Part shown: positions 34,787 to 43,348 of the stretch, piece after piece
Layout of the letters: each line of letters opens with the position of its first letter
Position numbering within the stretch: the first letter of the stretch is position 1
Program-made: the position numbers and the translations under genes
From: Actinacidiphila acidipaludis
GTDB taxonomy: Bacteria; Actinomycetota; Actinomycetes; Streptomycetales; Streptomycetaceae
Direction: 5' to 3'
DNA: 63,202 nt
Assembly (NCBI RefSeq): GCF_019890725.1
Contig: NZ_JAINZZ010000046.1
Location: forward strand, 1-63,202
Notes under the pieces: model-generated
Databases searched by the model: none
What the model was told of the DNA's origin: nothing
What the model saw: only the letters and a program-made list of their open reading frames with translations

Positions 34787-36379
34787 TCAGCCCTGGAGGG
34801 CGGCGGGCTTGCCCTTGCTGCGCGGCTGCTCCTGGACCAGCGTCCCCCACACGATCAGCCGGTTCTCACTGGTGAACTCGGGGGTGCACGTCGTGAGGGT
34901 GATGTAGCGGCCGGGCTTGGTGAATCCCGAACCGGTCGGGATGGGCTTCAGCACGTTCGTGTTGGTCGGCGGCGTCGACGCCAGGGAGCTGGTGACCTGG
35001 TACGTGTAGTACGTCGTCGCCGTCTCGACCACCACCTTGTCCCCCGGCACGAGGTGGTTGATGTAGCGGAACGGCTCACCGTGGGTGTTGCGGTGCGCGG
35101 CGACCGCGAAGTTGCCGGTCTTGTCCCACGGCATCGCGGTGTTGAGAGAGCCGTCGTAGTGCCCGACCATGCCGTGGTCGAGGACCTTGGTCTTGCTGAC
35201 GCCCTGCGCGATCGGCGCCTTCACGTCCAGCTTCGGGATGTACATGATCGCGAAGCCCTGGCCCGGCGAGAAGGTGCCGGACGCGTTCGGGTCCTGCGAG
35301 GTGCTCGCCCACTGGTGCTCGAGGCTGTTCGAGGCGCTGTTGGCCTGCTCGTGGGCGCGGACGTTGGTCCACCACAGCTGGTACGTGACGAAGAGCAGCA
35401 TGATGACGCCGGTGGTGATGAACAACTCACCGATGACCCGGCTGGCGATCACCGCCGGACTGTCCTTGGCGGCCTTCGCCGCGCGGCGGGCCTCGACCCT
35501 GCTCAGCGGCGCGGACGGCTGGGCCGCGGACTCGGCGACGGCGGGCGCCGCGGCGCCGCGGACCCGGGCGCGGTGGCCGCCGCTCTGACGTGCGGCTTTG
35601 CGGCGGGCGGCGCGCCCGCCGTCCGGGGGCGGAGCGAGCTGCTGGTCCCGTGCCGCCTCCGACGCGCCCTGCTCGGCGCCCGGCTCCTCGATCACCGGGA
35701 GCTGGGCGGTCTCGCCGGCCCCGGCTCCGGGGTCCTGCGCGGGCTGCGGCGGGGTGTACGGCTCGGCCGCCGATACCGGCTGCGGCACCGGTTGCGGCAC
35801 CGGTTGGGACACGGACTGCGGCGGGGTGCCCGGGCCCGGCGCAGGCGCCTGCTCACGGTAGAGCTCCGCCGGGGGCACGGCCGGTGCCTCGGCGTACGGC
35901 TCGGCGGCCGGCGCCGGTCGTGCCCCGGCGTACGGATCGGCCGTCGGCGCGGACTGCGGCTGCTCGGCGAAGGGATCCGCCACAGGCACAGCCTGCGGCG
36001 CGGCGAACGGCTCCGCCACCGGAGCGGGCTGCGCGTGCTGCACCCCGGGCACCACCCCGGCCTGTCCGGACGGGCGGAACCACGGCGACGTGGCGGACGG
36101 CTGCCCCGGAACACCGCCCGCGGTCGTCGCCCCCGGCCCGGGCCGCGCGTGCTGCCCGGACCGGACGCCGGGCGGAGTCGGAACGCCAGGCGCGGTCGAA
36201 ACGCCCGGCGCGGTGCGCGCGCCCGGGACGGGCGCGTCGTTCTGGGGGACGGCCGGCGGCCGGTCGGGCAGCGGATCGTTCAGGGGGTCGTCGAGCTGCT
36301 CGACGACAGCCCGGAACTGCCCGGTGTCCTCATAGGACATCGGGCCGTCGGCGGGACGCTCCGGTCGGAGCGTGGTCAC
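34787..36379 (-). CDS. srtE: Class E sortase with ~300-residue disordered N-terminal extension
   Basis: 530 residues. Residues 1-300 are Pro/Ala/Glu/Gln-rich, with repeated AEPF, ADPF, ADPY and AEPY units, and a basic patch (RAARRKAARQSGGHRARVRG) before the membrane helix (VIGELFITTGVIMLLFVTYQLWW). The sortase domain follows with His (FAVAAHRNTHG), Cys (ITLTTCTPEF) and Arg (NRLIVWGTL). The extension would be cytoplasmic and has no counterpart in the adjacent sortase. The GTG start overlaps the pabA stop by four bases. Confidence 0.92.
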   Translation of the reverse strand: MTTLRPERPADGPMSYEDTGQFRAVVEQLDDPLNDPLPDRPPAVPQNDAPVPGARTAPGVSTAPGVPTPPGVRSGQHARPGPGATTAGGVPGQPSATSPWFRPSGQAGVVPGVQHAQPAPVAEPFAAPQAVPVADPFAEQPQSAPTADPYAGARPAPAAEPYAEAPAVPPAELYREQAPAPGPGTPPQSVSQPVPQPVPQPVSAAEPYTPPQPAQDPGAGAGETAQLPVIEEPGAEQGASEAARDQQLAPPPDGGRAARRKAARQSGGHRARVRGAAAPAVAESAAQPSAPLSRVEARRAAKAAKDSPAVIASRVIGELFITTGVIMLLFVTYQLWWTNVRAHEQANSASNSLEHQWASTSQDPNASGTFSPGQGFAIMYIPKLDVKAPIAQGVSKTKVLDHGMVGHYDGSLNTAMPWDKTGNFAVAAHRNTHGEPFRYINHLVPGDKVVVETATTYYTYQVTSSLASTPPTNTNVLKPIPTGSGFTKPGRYITLTTCTPEFTSENRLIVWGTLVQEQPRSKGKPAALQG

Positions 36380-37032
36380 GCCCCGGCCCTCCCGCTGAGC
36401 CCGCTCGCCCCGACCACCGGGGCCAGCCCCCGCGAGCGCTCGACCGCGCCCTGATCGCCGCACGCGGCAAGCCAGTTGGCGAGCATCAGGTGACCCCACT
36501 CGGTGAGCACCGACTCGGGATGGAACTGCACTCCCTCGACGGCGGCGTCCCGGTGCCGCAGGCCCATGATGATCCCGTTCTCCGTCCAGGCGGTGACCTG
36601 CAACTCCTCGGGAAGCGTGGCCCGTTCGACCGCGAGCGAGTGGTACCGCGTCGCGGTGAACGGCGTGGGCAGCCCGGCGAACACGCCGGTTCCCTCGTGC
36701 GTCACCAGTGACGTCTTGCCGTGCAGCAGCTCCGGCGCCCGGTTCACGACGCCGCCGTACGCGACCGCCATCGACTGCACACCCAGACAGACGCCGAAGA
36801 CCGGCACCCCGGTTTCCGCGCAGTGCCGGACCATGTCGACGCAGACTCCGGCCTCTTCGGGAGCGCCGGGACCGGGGGACAGCAGCACCCCGTCGAAACC
36901 GTCCTGCGCGTGGGCCAGTTCGACCTCGTCGTTGCGCAGGACCTCGCACTCGGCGCCGAGTTGGTAGAGGTACTGGACGAGGTTGAAGACGAAGCTGTCG
37001 TAGTTGTCGACAACCAGAATGCGAGCACTCAT
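36376..37032 (-). CDS. pabA: Aminodeoxychorismate/anthranilate synthase glutamine amidotransferase (component II)
   Basis: 218 residues, class I glutamine amidotransferase: ILVVDNYDSFVFNLVQYLYQLG at the N-terminus, oxyanion LSPGPGAPEEAG, nucleophile Cys in FGVCLGVQSMAVAYGG, and the His-Glu pair in VQFHPESVLTEWGH. It releases ammonia for conversion of chorismate to aminodeoxychorismate (folate) or anthranilate (Trp). The partner subunit is not nearby, so pabA versus trpG cannot be decided from the window. It overlaps both neighbours by four bases. Confidence 0.92.
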   Translation of the reverse strand: MSARILVVDNYDSFVFNLVQYLYQLGAECEVLRNDEVELAHAQDGFDGVLLSPGPGAPEEAGVCVDMVRHCAETGVPVFGVCLGVQSMAVAYGGVVNRAPELLHGKTSLVTHEGTGVFAGLPTPFTATRYHSLAVERATLPEELQVTAWTENGIIMGLRHRDAAVEGVQFHPESVLTEWGHLMLANWLAACGDQGAVERSRGLAPVVGASGLSGRAGA

Positions 37033-37205
37033 CGGACAGCAGCCATCCCGTTGTCGACGGTCACGTCATTGAAGGGCAGCAGAGGTTCGGCCCAGGGGAA
37101 CACGTACTGGAACAGCAGGTAGACGACGGCGAGCATCAGCACCAGTGAGATGAACGCCCTCGTCCAGGCGTTACCCGGCAGATGCCGCCAGATCCAGCCG
37201 TACAT
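37029..37205 (-). CDS. Small single-pass membrane protein
   Basis: 58 residues with one central hydrophobic helix (AFISLVLMLAVVYLLFQYVFPW) after a short basic/aromatic N-terminus (MYGWIWRHLPGNAW). It has no catalytic motif. ATG 37205 has an AGGGAAGG-like ribosome site and the stop overlaps the pabA ATG, so it is a real member of the pabA-sortase operon. Small proteins of this kind are conserved at this position in Streptomyces; function unknown. Confidence 0.75.
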   Translation of the reverse strand: MYGWIWRHLPGNAWTRAFISLVLMLAVVYLLFQYVFPWAEPLLPFNDVTVDNGMAAVR

Positions 37206-37331
37206 GCCGTGCCTTCCCTGCCCTGAAGTCCTTGACTGCTCCCCGGAACAGAGTAAAGGGAGATCGGCCGCCGAGGGGGCCCGGACCGACAAAGCTTGGG
37301 CATGGGTTGGGACCGGTCACAAGGCCCGTGG

Positions 37332-38114
37332 TCAGGGCTTCGACACAGGTTTCGCATAGGTCAGGTCGACCGGTCCGGTGTACCCCGGCAGGGTGACCCG
37401 GCTGCTCGATCCGACCTTCCAGCCGAGCCCGTACGCCTGCACGTACTGCAGGTAGTTCTGGATGGCCGGGCTGTCCTTGAGCGCCTGGCGCAGCTTGTCC
37501 TGGTCGCCCACCGCGGTGATCTTGTACGGCGGGGAGTAGACGCGGCCCTGCAGGATCAGGGTGTTGCCCACGCACCGGACGGCGCTGGTGGAGATCAGCC
37601 GCTGGTCCATGACCTTGATCCCCCGGGCGCCGCCCTGCCACAGCGCGTTGACCACGGCCTGCAGGTCCTGCTGGTGGATGACCAGGTCGTTGGGCTGCGG
37701 GTCGGGCACACCGGGGACCAGCGGCACGGCGTTGGGCGGGGCGTCGTTGAGGGTGACGTCGAGCGAGGCGCCGGTCAGCGGCGCGGTGCCGGCGGTCGTG
37801 CCGAGGCTGTCCAGGCGCTGCCGCTCGGCGGTGGTCAGCCCGCTGTCGCTGCCGGCGAGCCGGTCGACGTCGCCCCGCGCCGAGGCGACCTGGTTCTCCA
37901 GGCGCGCGTTCTGGGCGCTCTTGGCGCGGATGTTGTCCGAGAGCTTCGGCAGCGGGTCGTCGCTGCGGATGTCGACGCCCTTCGCGGTGTCGAAACTGGT
38001 CCAGAAGATCAGTCCGGCCAGCGCGAAGACTCCCGCACTGAGCACTCGCAGCGCTACCGTGCGGTGAGCAGGACGGGAGGAGGGGGTGGGGGAGGTGCCA
38101 CCGGTTCCGGTCAC
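37332..38114 (-). CDS. DUF881-family protein
   Basis: About 260 residues. A short cytoplasmic tail and membrane helix (VALRVLSAGVFALAGLIFWTSF) precede a coiled region (LSDNIRAKSAQNARLENQVASARGDVDRL) and the DUF881 domain (LVIHQQDLQAVVNALWQGGARGIKVMDQRLISTSAVRCVGNTLILQGRVYSPPYKITAVG). DUF881 proteins occur next to division genes in Firmicutes and Actinobacteria; the role is unproven. GTG 38114 has AAGGAGA upstream; GTG 38150 is a longer alternative without ribosome site. Confidence 0.88.
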   Translation of the reverse strand: MTGTGGTSPTPSSRPAHRTVALRVLSAGVFALAGLIFWTSFDTAKGVDIRSDDPLPKLSDNIRAKSAQNARLENQVASARGDVDRLAGSDSGLTTAERQRLDSLGTTAGTAPLTGASLDVTLNDAPPNAVPLVPGVPDPQPNDLVIHQQDLQAVVNALWQGGARGIKVMDQRLISTSAVRCVGNTLILQGRVYSPPYKITAVGDQDKLRQALKDSPAIQNYLQYVQAYGLGWKVGSSSRVTLPGYTGPVDLTYAKPVSKP

Positions 38115-38258
38115 CAAATACCCTGTCTCCTTAACAACCCGAGGAAGCACTACGCTAACGGACGCCGGGAGCGGAAGCGCATCCCCACAGCCCGACAGCC
38201 GCCCGGCTGACCCACCACACCCGCGCGGTCACGCAGCGCATCGACAGGAGAGTCCCTC

Positions 38259-38513
38259 GTGCCGAAGTCACGGATCCGCAAGAAGGCCGACTTCACGCCG
38301 CCGCCGGCGAAGAACGCCACCGCCATCAAGCTCGGCACGCGCGGCTGGGTCGCGCCGCTGATGCTCGCGTTCTTCGTGCTCGGTCTCGCATGGATCGTGC
38401 TGTTCTATGTGACGCAGGGCAGCCTTCCGGTGGACGCCCTGGGCAACTGGAACATCGTCGTGGGCTTCGGCTTCATCGCCGGCGGGTTCGTCGTGTCCAC
38501 CCAGTGGAAGTAG
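38259..38513 (+). CDS. crgA: Cell division protein CrgA
   Basis: 84 residues. A basic N-terminus (PKSRIRKKADFTPP) and two membrane helices (WVAPLMLAFFVLGLAWIVLFYV; WNIVVGFGFIAGGFVVS) are typical of CrgA. In Streptomyces CrgA restrains FtsZ ring formation and influences septation timing; in mycobacteria it recruits divisome proteins. GTG 38259 follows AGGAGAG. It is divergent from DUF881. Confidence 0.95.
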   Translation: MPKSRIRKKADFTPPPAKNATAIKLGTRGWVAPLMLAFFVLGLAWIVLFYVTQGSLPVDALGNWNIVVGFGFIAGGFVVSTQWK

Positions 38514-38540
38514 CTGCTCGCGCGCGGGTGCGCACAGCAC

Positions 38541-38771
38541 TTGTCCACACGGTTATCCACAGTGGGGAAAAGGTCGGAAGATCTGTGGATAACCTCTACG
38601 AGATTGACGCCGGTACGACCGGTGGCCGCAGAGCCGGCCACCGGTCGTTCTGTGTGTTCGGGGTGATCTTGGCCGCCCTTTCCAGGGCAAACCCGTCACG
38701 GTGACCCTCCGCACAGCCGTTCCCACCTGCTGTGCACAGGAGGCGGAAGCCACTCCTCCTGCTGTGGATAA
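38541..38771. promoter_or_regulatory. Cluster of four DnaA boxes downstream of crgA
   Basis: TTGTCCACA at 38541-38549 and TTATCCACA at 38553-38561 (same strand, 12 bp apart), then TGTGGATAA at 38584-38592 and 38763-38771 (opposite strand). TTGTCCACA is the preferred Streptomyces DnaA box. The boxes fill most of the 296-base gap between the convergent crgA and rhomboid genes, which otherwise contains no gene. Confidence 0.7.
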
Positions 38772-38809
38772 CGTGTGATCAACGCCAGGGACACGGCCTG
38801 GCGGTCAGG

Positions 38810-39664
38810 TCAGGACGTGACCTGGGACACAGCGATGGCGGAGACCGCCAGCGTCACCAGCAGCACGGCCGCGCACGTCCCCCACTGCACCAGGTTCCGT
38901 CGCTCCCGCGGCGCGTACAGCATCCCTATCGCGAGGACCGTGCCGGTCAGCAGACCGCCGAGGTGGCCCTGCCAGCTGACGTTGGCCCAGGTGAAGCTGA
39001 AGATGATGTTCAGCACGAGCAGCGCGATCACCGGCCGCATGTCGTAGCGCATCCGCCGCATGTAGACGGCGGTCGCGCCGAACAGCCCGAAGATCGCGCC
39101 CGAGGCGCCGATGGTGAGCGCTCCCGGTGCGATCACCAGCACCGCCGCGCTCGCACCGAGCGCCGAGACGAAGTAGAGGGCGATGTAGCGGCTGCGGCCC
39201 AGCCGCTGCTCCAGCGGGGCGCCGATCCACCAGAGCGACAGCATGTTGAAGCCGATGTGCACCGGGCTGGGGCGCTCGTGGATGAAGGCCGAGGTCAGCA
39301 CCCGGTACCACTCGCCGTCCGAGACGCCGCAGCGCGCCGGCTGGAGGGTCTGCAGGTCCACGCACTTCGCGTAGAGCCCGAAGTCGTCCACGATCCGGTC
39401 GCCGAGCGCCAGCTCCAGCACGAAGACCAGGACGTTCAGGCCGATGAGGATCTTGGTGATCAGGAACGGGTCCGAGGTGACGCTGCCGCCGGCGATCGTC
39501 CGCGGCTGGACGTGGGTGCCGCCGCGCTGGTTCACGCAGTCCCGGCAGTGGAAGCCGACCGACGCGTTGACCATGCACTCCGGGCAGATCGGCTTGTCGC
39601 ACCGGGTGCAGCGGATGCCGGTCTCCCGGTCCGGATGCCGGTAGCAGCAGACCGCCTGGTCCAT
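38810..39664 (-). CDS. Rhomboid-family intramembrane serine protease with zinc-binding N-terminus
   Basis: 284 residues. The first ~45 residues hold Cys/His pairs (CCYRHPDRETGIRCTRCDKPICPECM ... FHCRDC) typical of a B-box-like zinc finger. About six or seven membrane helices follow, with the rhomboid catalytic Ser in GASGAIFGLFGA and His in WQGHLGGLLTG, plus the loop RWY-like EWYRVLTSAFIHE and HIGFNMLSLWWIG. ATG 39664 follows GGGGAG. Substrates are unknown. Confidence 0.93.
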   Translation of the reverse strand: MDQAVCCYRHPDRETGIRCTRCDKPICPECMVNASVGFHCRDCVNQRGGTHVQPRTIAGGSVTSDPFLITKILIGLNVLVFVLELALGDRIVDDFGLYAKCVDLQTLQPARCGVSDGEWYRVLTSAFIHERPSPVHIGFNMLSLWWIGAPLEQRLGRSRYIALYFVSALGASAAVLVIAPGALTIGASGAIFGLFGATAVYMRRMRYDMRPVIALLVLNIIFSFTWANVSWQGHLGGLLTGTVLAIGMLYAPRERRNLVQWGTCAAVLLVTLAVSAIAVSQVTS

Positions 39665-39790
39665 GTCGTCCACTCCCCTTGGGGGCGGCCCGCCCTGTGC
39701 GGCCGCTGTGCACTTTCGCGCCCCGTCCACAAGGACGTGCGGACGGGGCGCGGTGTTCCCGAAGGCTACGGGATGACGGATCCGCGTCGA

Positions 39791-40324
39791 TCAGGAGGAG
39801 CGCTTCTCCACGGCCACCGTCTCGATGACGACGTCCTCCATCGGACGGTCGGTGCGCGGGTTGGTGGGCGTGCCCACGATGGAGTCCACGACCTTGCGGC
39901 TGGCGTCGTCCGCGACCTCGCCGAAGATGGTGTGCTTGCGGCTCAGCCAGGCCGTCGGGGCGACCGTGATGAAGAACTGCGAGCCGTTGGTGCCCGGGCC
40001 CGCGTTGGCCATCGCCAGCAGGTAGGGGCGGTCGAAGGCGAGGTCGGGGTGGAACTCGTCGGCGAACTCGTAGCCCGGCCCGCCGGTGCCGTTCCCCAGC
40101 GGGTCGCCGCCCTGGATCATGAAGCCCGAGATGACCCGGTGGAAGACCGTCCCGTCGTACAGCTTGGCGTTCGACGGCTGCCCGGTGCGCGGGTCCGTCC
40201 ACTCGCGGGTGCCGTCGGCCAGCCCGACGAAGTTCGCCACCGTCTTGGGGGCGTGGTTCGGCAGCAGCCGGATCACGATGTCGCCGTGGTTGGTCTTCAG
40301 GGTGGCGTACAGCTGCTCGGCCAC
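39791..40324 (-). CDS. ppiA: Cyclophilin-type peptidyl-prolyl cis-trans isomerase
   Basis: 177 residues, single cyclophilin domain without signal peptide: FHRVISGFMIQGGDPLGNGTGGPGYEFADEF carries the active-site Arg and Gln-rich loop, and LAMANAGPGTNGSQFFITVAPTAWLSRKHTIFGEV completes it. It is a cytoplasmic folding catalyst. It is separate from the rhomboid gene by ~125 bases. Confidence 0.95.
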   Translation of the reverse strand: MAEQLYATLKTNHGDIVIRLLPNHAPKTVANFVGLADGTREWTDPRTGQPSNAKLYDGTVFHRVISGFMIQGGDPLGNGTGGPGYEFADEFHPDLAFDRPYLLAMANAGPGTNGSQFFITVAPTAWLSRKHTIFGEVADDASRKVVDSIVGTPTNPRTDRPMEDVVIETVAVEKRSS

Positions 40325-40541
40325 GGTCTACCTTCCATAGATCTCTGATGAGTGGGCACAAATCCTCGCACGGGCGCACCCCCGCCCGGGGACGTGCCCC
40401 CGGTCGGGCCGCGCCGGTACCCGCCGAACTAGGCCGACTGACCCGGATGCCTTGCCGCACATGCCGTACCCGGGGCGGCCGGGCATGATTTCAAACCGGG
40501 TGGAAAGGCGAAAACCGTACGCCACCGAGGAGGAGGTTCCT

Positions 40542-41321
40542 GTGACCCGCATCGACAGCGTGCGCCACGCGGCCGACGTGACGAAGGACAGCGTGCGGCA
40601 CGCCGCGGAGGTGGCGGCACCGTACGCGACGACGGCGAAAGAGAACGCCGTGATCTATGGCAAGCAGGCAGGCGTCTACGGCCGGCAGGCCGGCCTGCTG
40701 GCCAAGCAGCAGTACGACGCGAAGCTCGCCGACAAGGTGAACCAGGCGCGTGACCAGGCGATCGCGGCCGTGCCGCCGAAGGCGGCCACCGCGGTGGAGA
40801 AGGCCGCCCGCCGTACCCGCAAGGGCGCGAGGACGGCCGCCGAGTACACGGTGCCGATCGCCGCGGCCGCGGTCGCCACCACGCGGGCCAAGGCCGGCCC
40901 GGCCAAGGACGAGGTGGTCGTCCGGGGCGCGGCGGCGCTGCAGGCCCTGCGCGGCCAGGTGACCGCGGAGGACATCGACCGGCTGGTGCGGCGCAAGATC
41001 CGCCGCCAGAAGGCCGGCCGGGCCATGCGCGGGATGCTCGTGATGGTGCTGGCGAGCGGTGCCGCCTACGCGGCCGTCAAGTGGTGGAACAAGCAGTCCA
41101 GTCCGGACTGGCTGGTGGAGCCGTCGGAGCCGACGGAGGTCAGCGACCGGATCGGTCCCGGGGCGACCCTGACCGTGGTCGACACCCTGGAGGACGGCCA
41201 GTCCGTCAACGGCTCGGGCCCGAAGGTGGACCGGGTCGACGGGTCCCCGGAGGCCGGGCTCGACCCCGAGGTGGAGGCCAAGCAGGCCGACGCCGACCGT
41301 CCGGAGGACGACGAGGAATAG
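40542..41321 (+). CDS. DUF5324-family protein
   Basis: 259 residues. Repeated SVRHAAD/SVRHAAE and Ala/Lys-rich helical segments (residues 1-150) lead to one membrane helix (AMRGMLVMVLASGAAYAAVKWW, about 170-190) and an acidic C-terminus. This matches the DUF5324 group found near oriC in Streptomyces; function unknown. GTG 40542 is chosen because GAGGAGGAGG lies just upstream. Confidence 0.82.
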   Translation: MTRIDSVRHAADVTKDSVRHAAEVAAPYATTAKENAVIYGKQAGVYGRQAGLLAKQQYDAKLADKVNQARDQAIAAVPPKAATAVEKAARRTRKGARTAAEYTVPIAAAAVATTRAKAGPAKDEVVVRGAAALQALRGQVTAEDIDRLVRRKIRRQKAGRAMRGMLVMVLASGAAYAAVKWWNKQSSPDWLVEPSEPTEVSDRIGPGATLTVVDTLEDGQSVNGSGPKVDRVDGSPEAGLDPEVEAKQADADRPEDDEE

Positions 41322-41331
41322 GCGGGCCGGC

Positions 41332-41369
41332 AAGGCGGTGGGCACCCCGACGGGGGTGCCCACCGCCTT
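41332..41369. terminator. Bidirectional terminator between DUF5324 and MFS genes
   Basis: A 17-bp perfect stem (41332-41348 with 41353-41369) and the tetraloop GACG, between convergent genes. Confidence 0.88.
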
Positions 41370-41432
41370 CTCCCGGGTGGCCGCGGACCGTGCTCCTCGC
41401 GCGTGGCCGCGGCCTTTTTCCGGCATGTCCGC

Positions 41433-43100
41433 TCACGCCGTCGGCACCGTCTGCTCCCGCGCGTCCCCGCCCTCTCCGACGACGCCGTGCCCGGCGCCGT
41501 CCCCGGCACCGCCCTCGGCACTGTGACCGTCGGCGTCCTCATCAAGGACGGCCGGCACGTTCCGCAGGGTGACCAGCGCGGCCACCGCGCCGAGCAGCAT
41601 GATCGTCGCCGCGATCAGCGTGGTGGTGTGCATGCTGTCGACGAAGGCCTGCCGGGCCGCGTCCGCGACGTGCTGTCCGTTGCTCCCCGCCACGCGGACG
41701 CCGGTCTCGACACCGCCGCTGACCGACTCCCGGGCGGCCGAGGTCTGCGCGGCGTTCAGGCCCCGCGGCAGCGTCAGATCGCTGCGGTAGAAGGCGCTCA
41801 GCACCGAGCCGAGCACCGCGATGCCCAGCGCGCCGCCCAGCTCCATCGCCGTCTCCGAGATCGCCGCGGCCGCGCCGGTACGGGTCCGCGGCGCGCTCGC
41901 CAGGATCGTGTCGGCGGTGACGGAGAAGGTGAAGATGATGCCGACCCCGTTGACGACCAGCAGCGGCAGCAGCTGGAGGTAGCCGGTGTGCTGCGTGGAC
42001 ATCCCCAGGCCCGCGGTGCTCACGGCCATCAGGAACAGGCCGATGGCCACCGTGCGGGCCCGCCCGACCCGGGGGATGAGCACCGAGCACAGCGGCGCCG
42101 CGAAGGCCGCGGACAGCGGGCCGGGCAGCAGGGCGAGCCCCGCGGTGAGCGGCGACCAGCCCCGGATCACCTGGAAGTACAGCGAGAACGCCAGCGACAG
42201 GGTGGAGGAGGTGAACATCGTCACGACGTTCGCGCCGATCGCCCCGGAGAACGCCGCGGTGCGGAAGAGCCGCAGCTCCAGCAGCGGCTCGGCGAGCCGG
42301 GTCTGACGGCGGAGGAAGACCAGCAGGGACACGCTGCCGACCGCCGCCGCGATCCACGCCGGGTGCGAGCCGGCGCCGTCCCGCGCGGCGGTCTTGATGG
42401 CGTAGATGACGCCGAACATGCCCACGACCGACAGCGGAACGCTCACCCAGTCCAGCCGGCCCGGGTGCGGGTTGCGCGACTCGGGCAGCACCAGCAGGCC
42501 CGCGACCAGCACCAGCGCCATCACCGGCACGTTGATCAGGAAGACCGACCCCCACCAGAAGTGGTCGAGCAGCAGGCCGCCGACCACGGGGCCGAGAGCG
42601 AAGCTCGCGGCGGCCACACCGCTGCTGACGCCGATCGCGGTGGTGCGCTCCTTGGGGTCGGTGAAGGCCGCGCGCACCAGCGACAGGGTGGACGGCATGA
42701 TCGTGGCGCCCGCGAGGCCGAGCAGGGCCCGGGCGGCGATCAGCATCTCGGGGCTGCCCGCGTAGGCGGTGAGCGCGGAGGCCAGTCCGAAGCCCGTGAC
42801 GCCCATCAGCAGCAGCTTCCTGCGGCCGATCCGGTCGCCGAGATTGCCCGCGACGATCAGCAGACCGCCGAGCACGAAGCCGTAGACGTCCACGATCCAC
42901 AGCAACTGGGTGGAGGAGGGGTGGAGCTGGCGGGCGAGCGACGGCACGGCGTAGTTCAGGACACTGTTGTCGATGCCGAGCAGGGCGGCGGCCACGCAGC
43001 AGATGGCCAGCACGGCCCACCGGCGGGCGCCGGCGGCGGGGGCGGGCTCCTCGCTGCGGGGGCGGGGTCCGGGGCTCTGGGGAAGCGTCTGCGATGTCAT
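41433..43100 (-). CDS. DHA2-family MFS drug-efflux transporter
   Basis: 555 residues, about 14 membrane segments. Motif A-like LGDRIGRRKLLLMGV and the DHA2/EmrB-QacA features LLGIDNSVLNYAVPSLARQL (residue Asp in helix 1), LGLAGATIMPSTLSLVRAAF and ALGPVVGGLLLDHFWWGSVFLINVP (motif C) are clear. It would export drugs or a natural product using the proton gradient. It lies downstream of the SARP regulator on the same strand (248-base gap), a likely control link. Start ATG 43100; ATG 43112 is an alternative. Confidence 0.92.
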   Translation of the reverse strand: MTSQTLPQSPGPRPRSEEPAPAAGARRWAVLAICCVAAALLGIDNSVLNYAVPSLARQLHPSSTQLLWIVDVYGFVLGGLLIVAGNLGDRIGRRKLLLMGVTGFGLASALTAYAGSPEMLIAARALLGLAGATIMPSTLSLVRAAFTDPKERTTAIGVSSGVAAASFALGPVVGGLLLDHFWWGSVFLINVPVMALVLVAGLLVLPESRNPHPGRLDWVSVPLSVVGMFGVIYAIKTAARDGAGSHPAWIAAAVGSVSLLVFLRRQTRLAEPLLELRLFRTAAFSGAIGANVVTMFTSSTLSLAFSLYFQVIRGWSPLTAGLALLPGPLSAAFAAPLCSVLIPRVGRARTVAIGLFLMAVSTAGLGMSTQHTGYLQLLPLLVVNGVGIIFTFSVTADTILASAPRTRTGAAAAISETAMELGGALGIAVLGSVLSAFYRSDLTLPRGLNAAQTSAARESVSGGVETGVRVAGSNGQHVADAARQAFVDSMHTTTLIAATIMLLGAVAALVTLRNVPAVLDEDADGHSAEGGAGDGAGHGVVGEGGDAREQTVPTA

Positions 43101-43348
43101 GCCCCGGAGCATGCGGGCGCCCGCTGACCGCTCGCTGACGGCCCGCGCACCGCCGCTGACAGCGGGCGCACCGCTGTGGCCCGGTGGCGCCGGCGGCTGG
43201 GCAGGACGAGCAGGGCGGCGCGGGCAGGGTGGTGCCGGGCGCGTGGCCGGGCCAGGTCCTGAGGGGACGGGATCAGCGCGGGCGGGCGCCGGAAGGCCCG
43301 GGGAAGGCCGTACGCGGGCTGCGCGGCCGGCCGCGGCTCACAAGCCCT

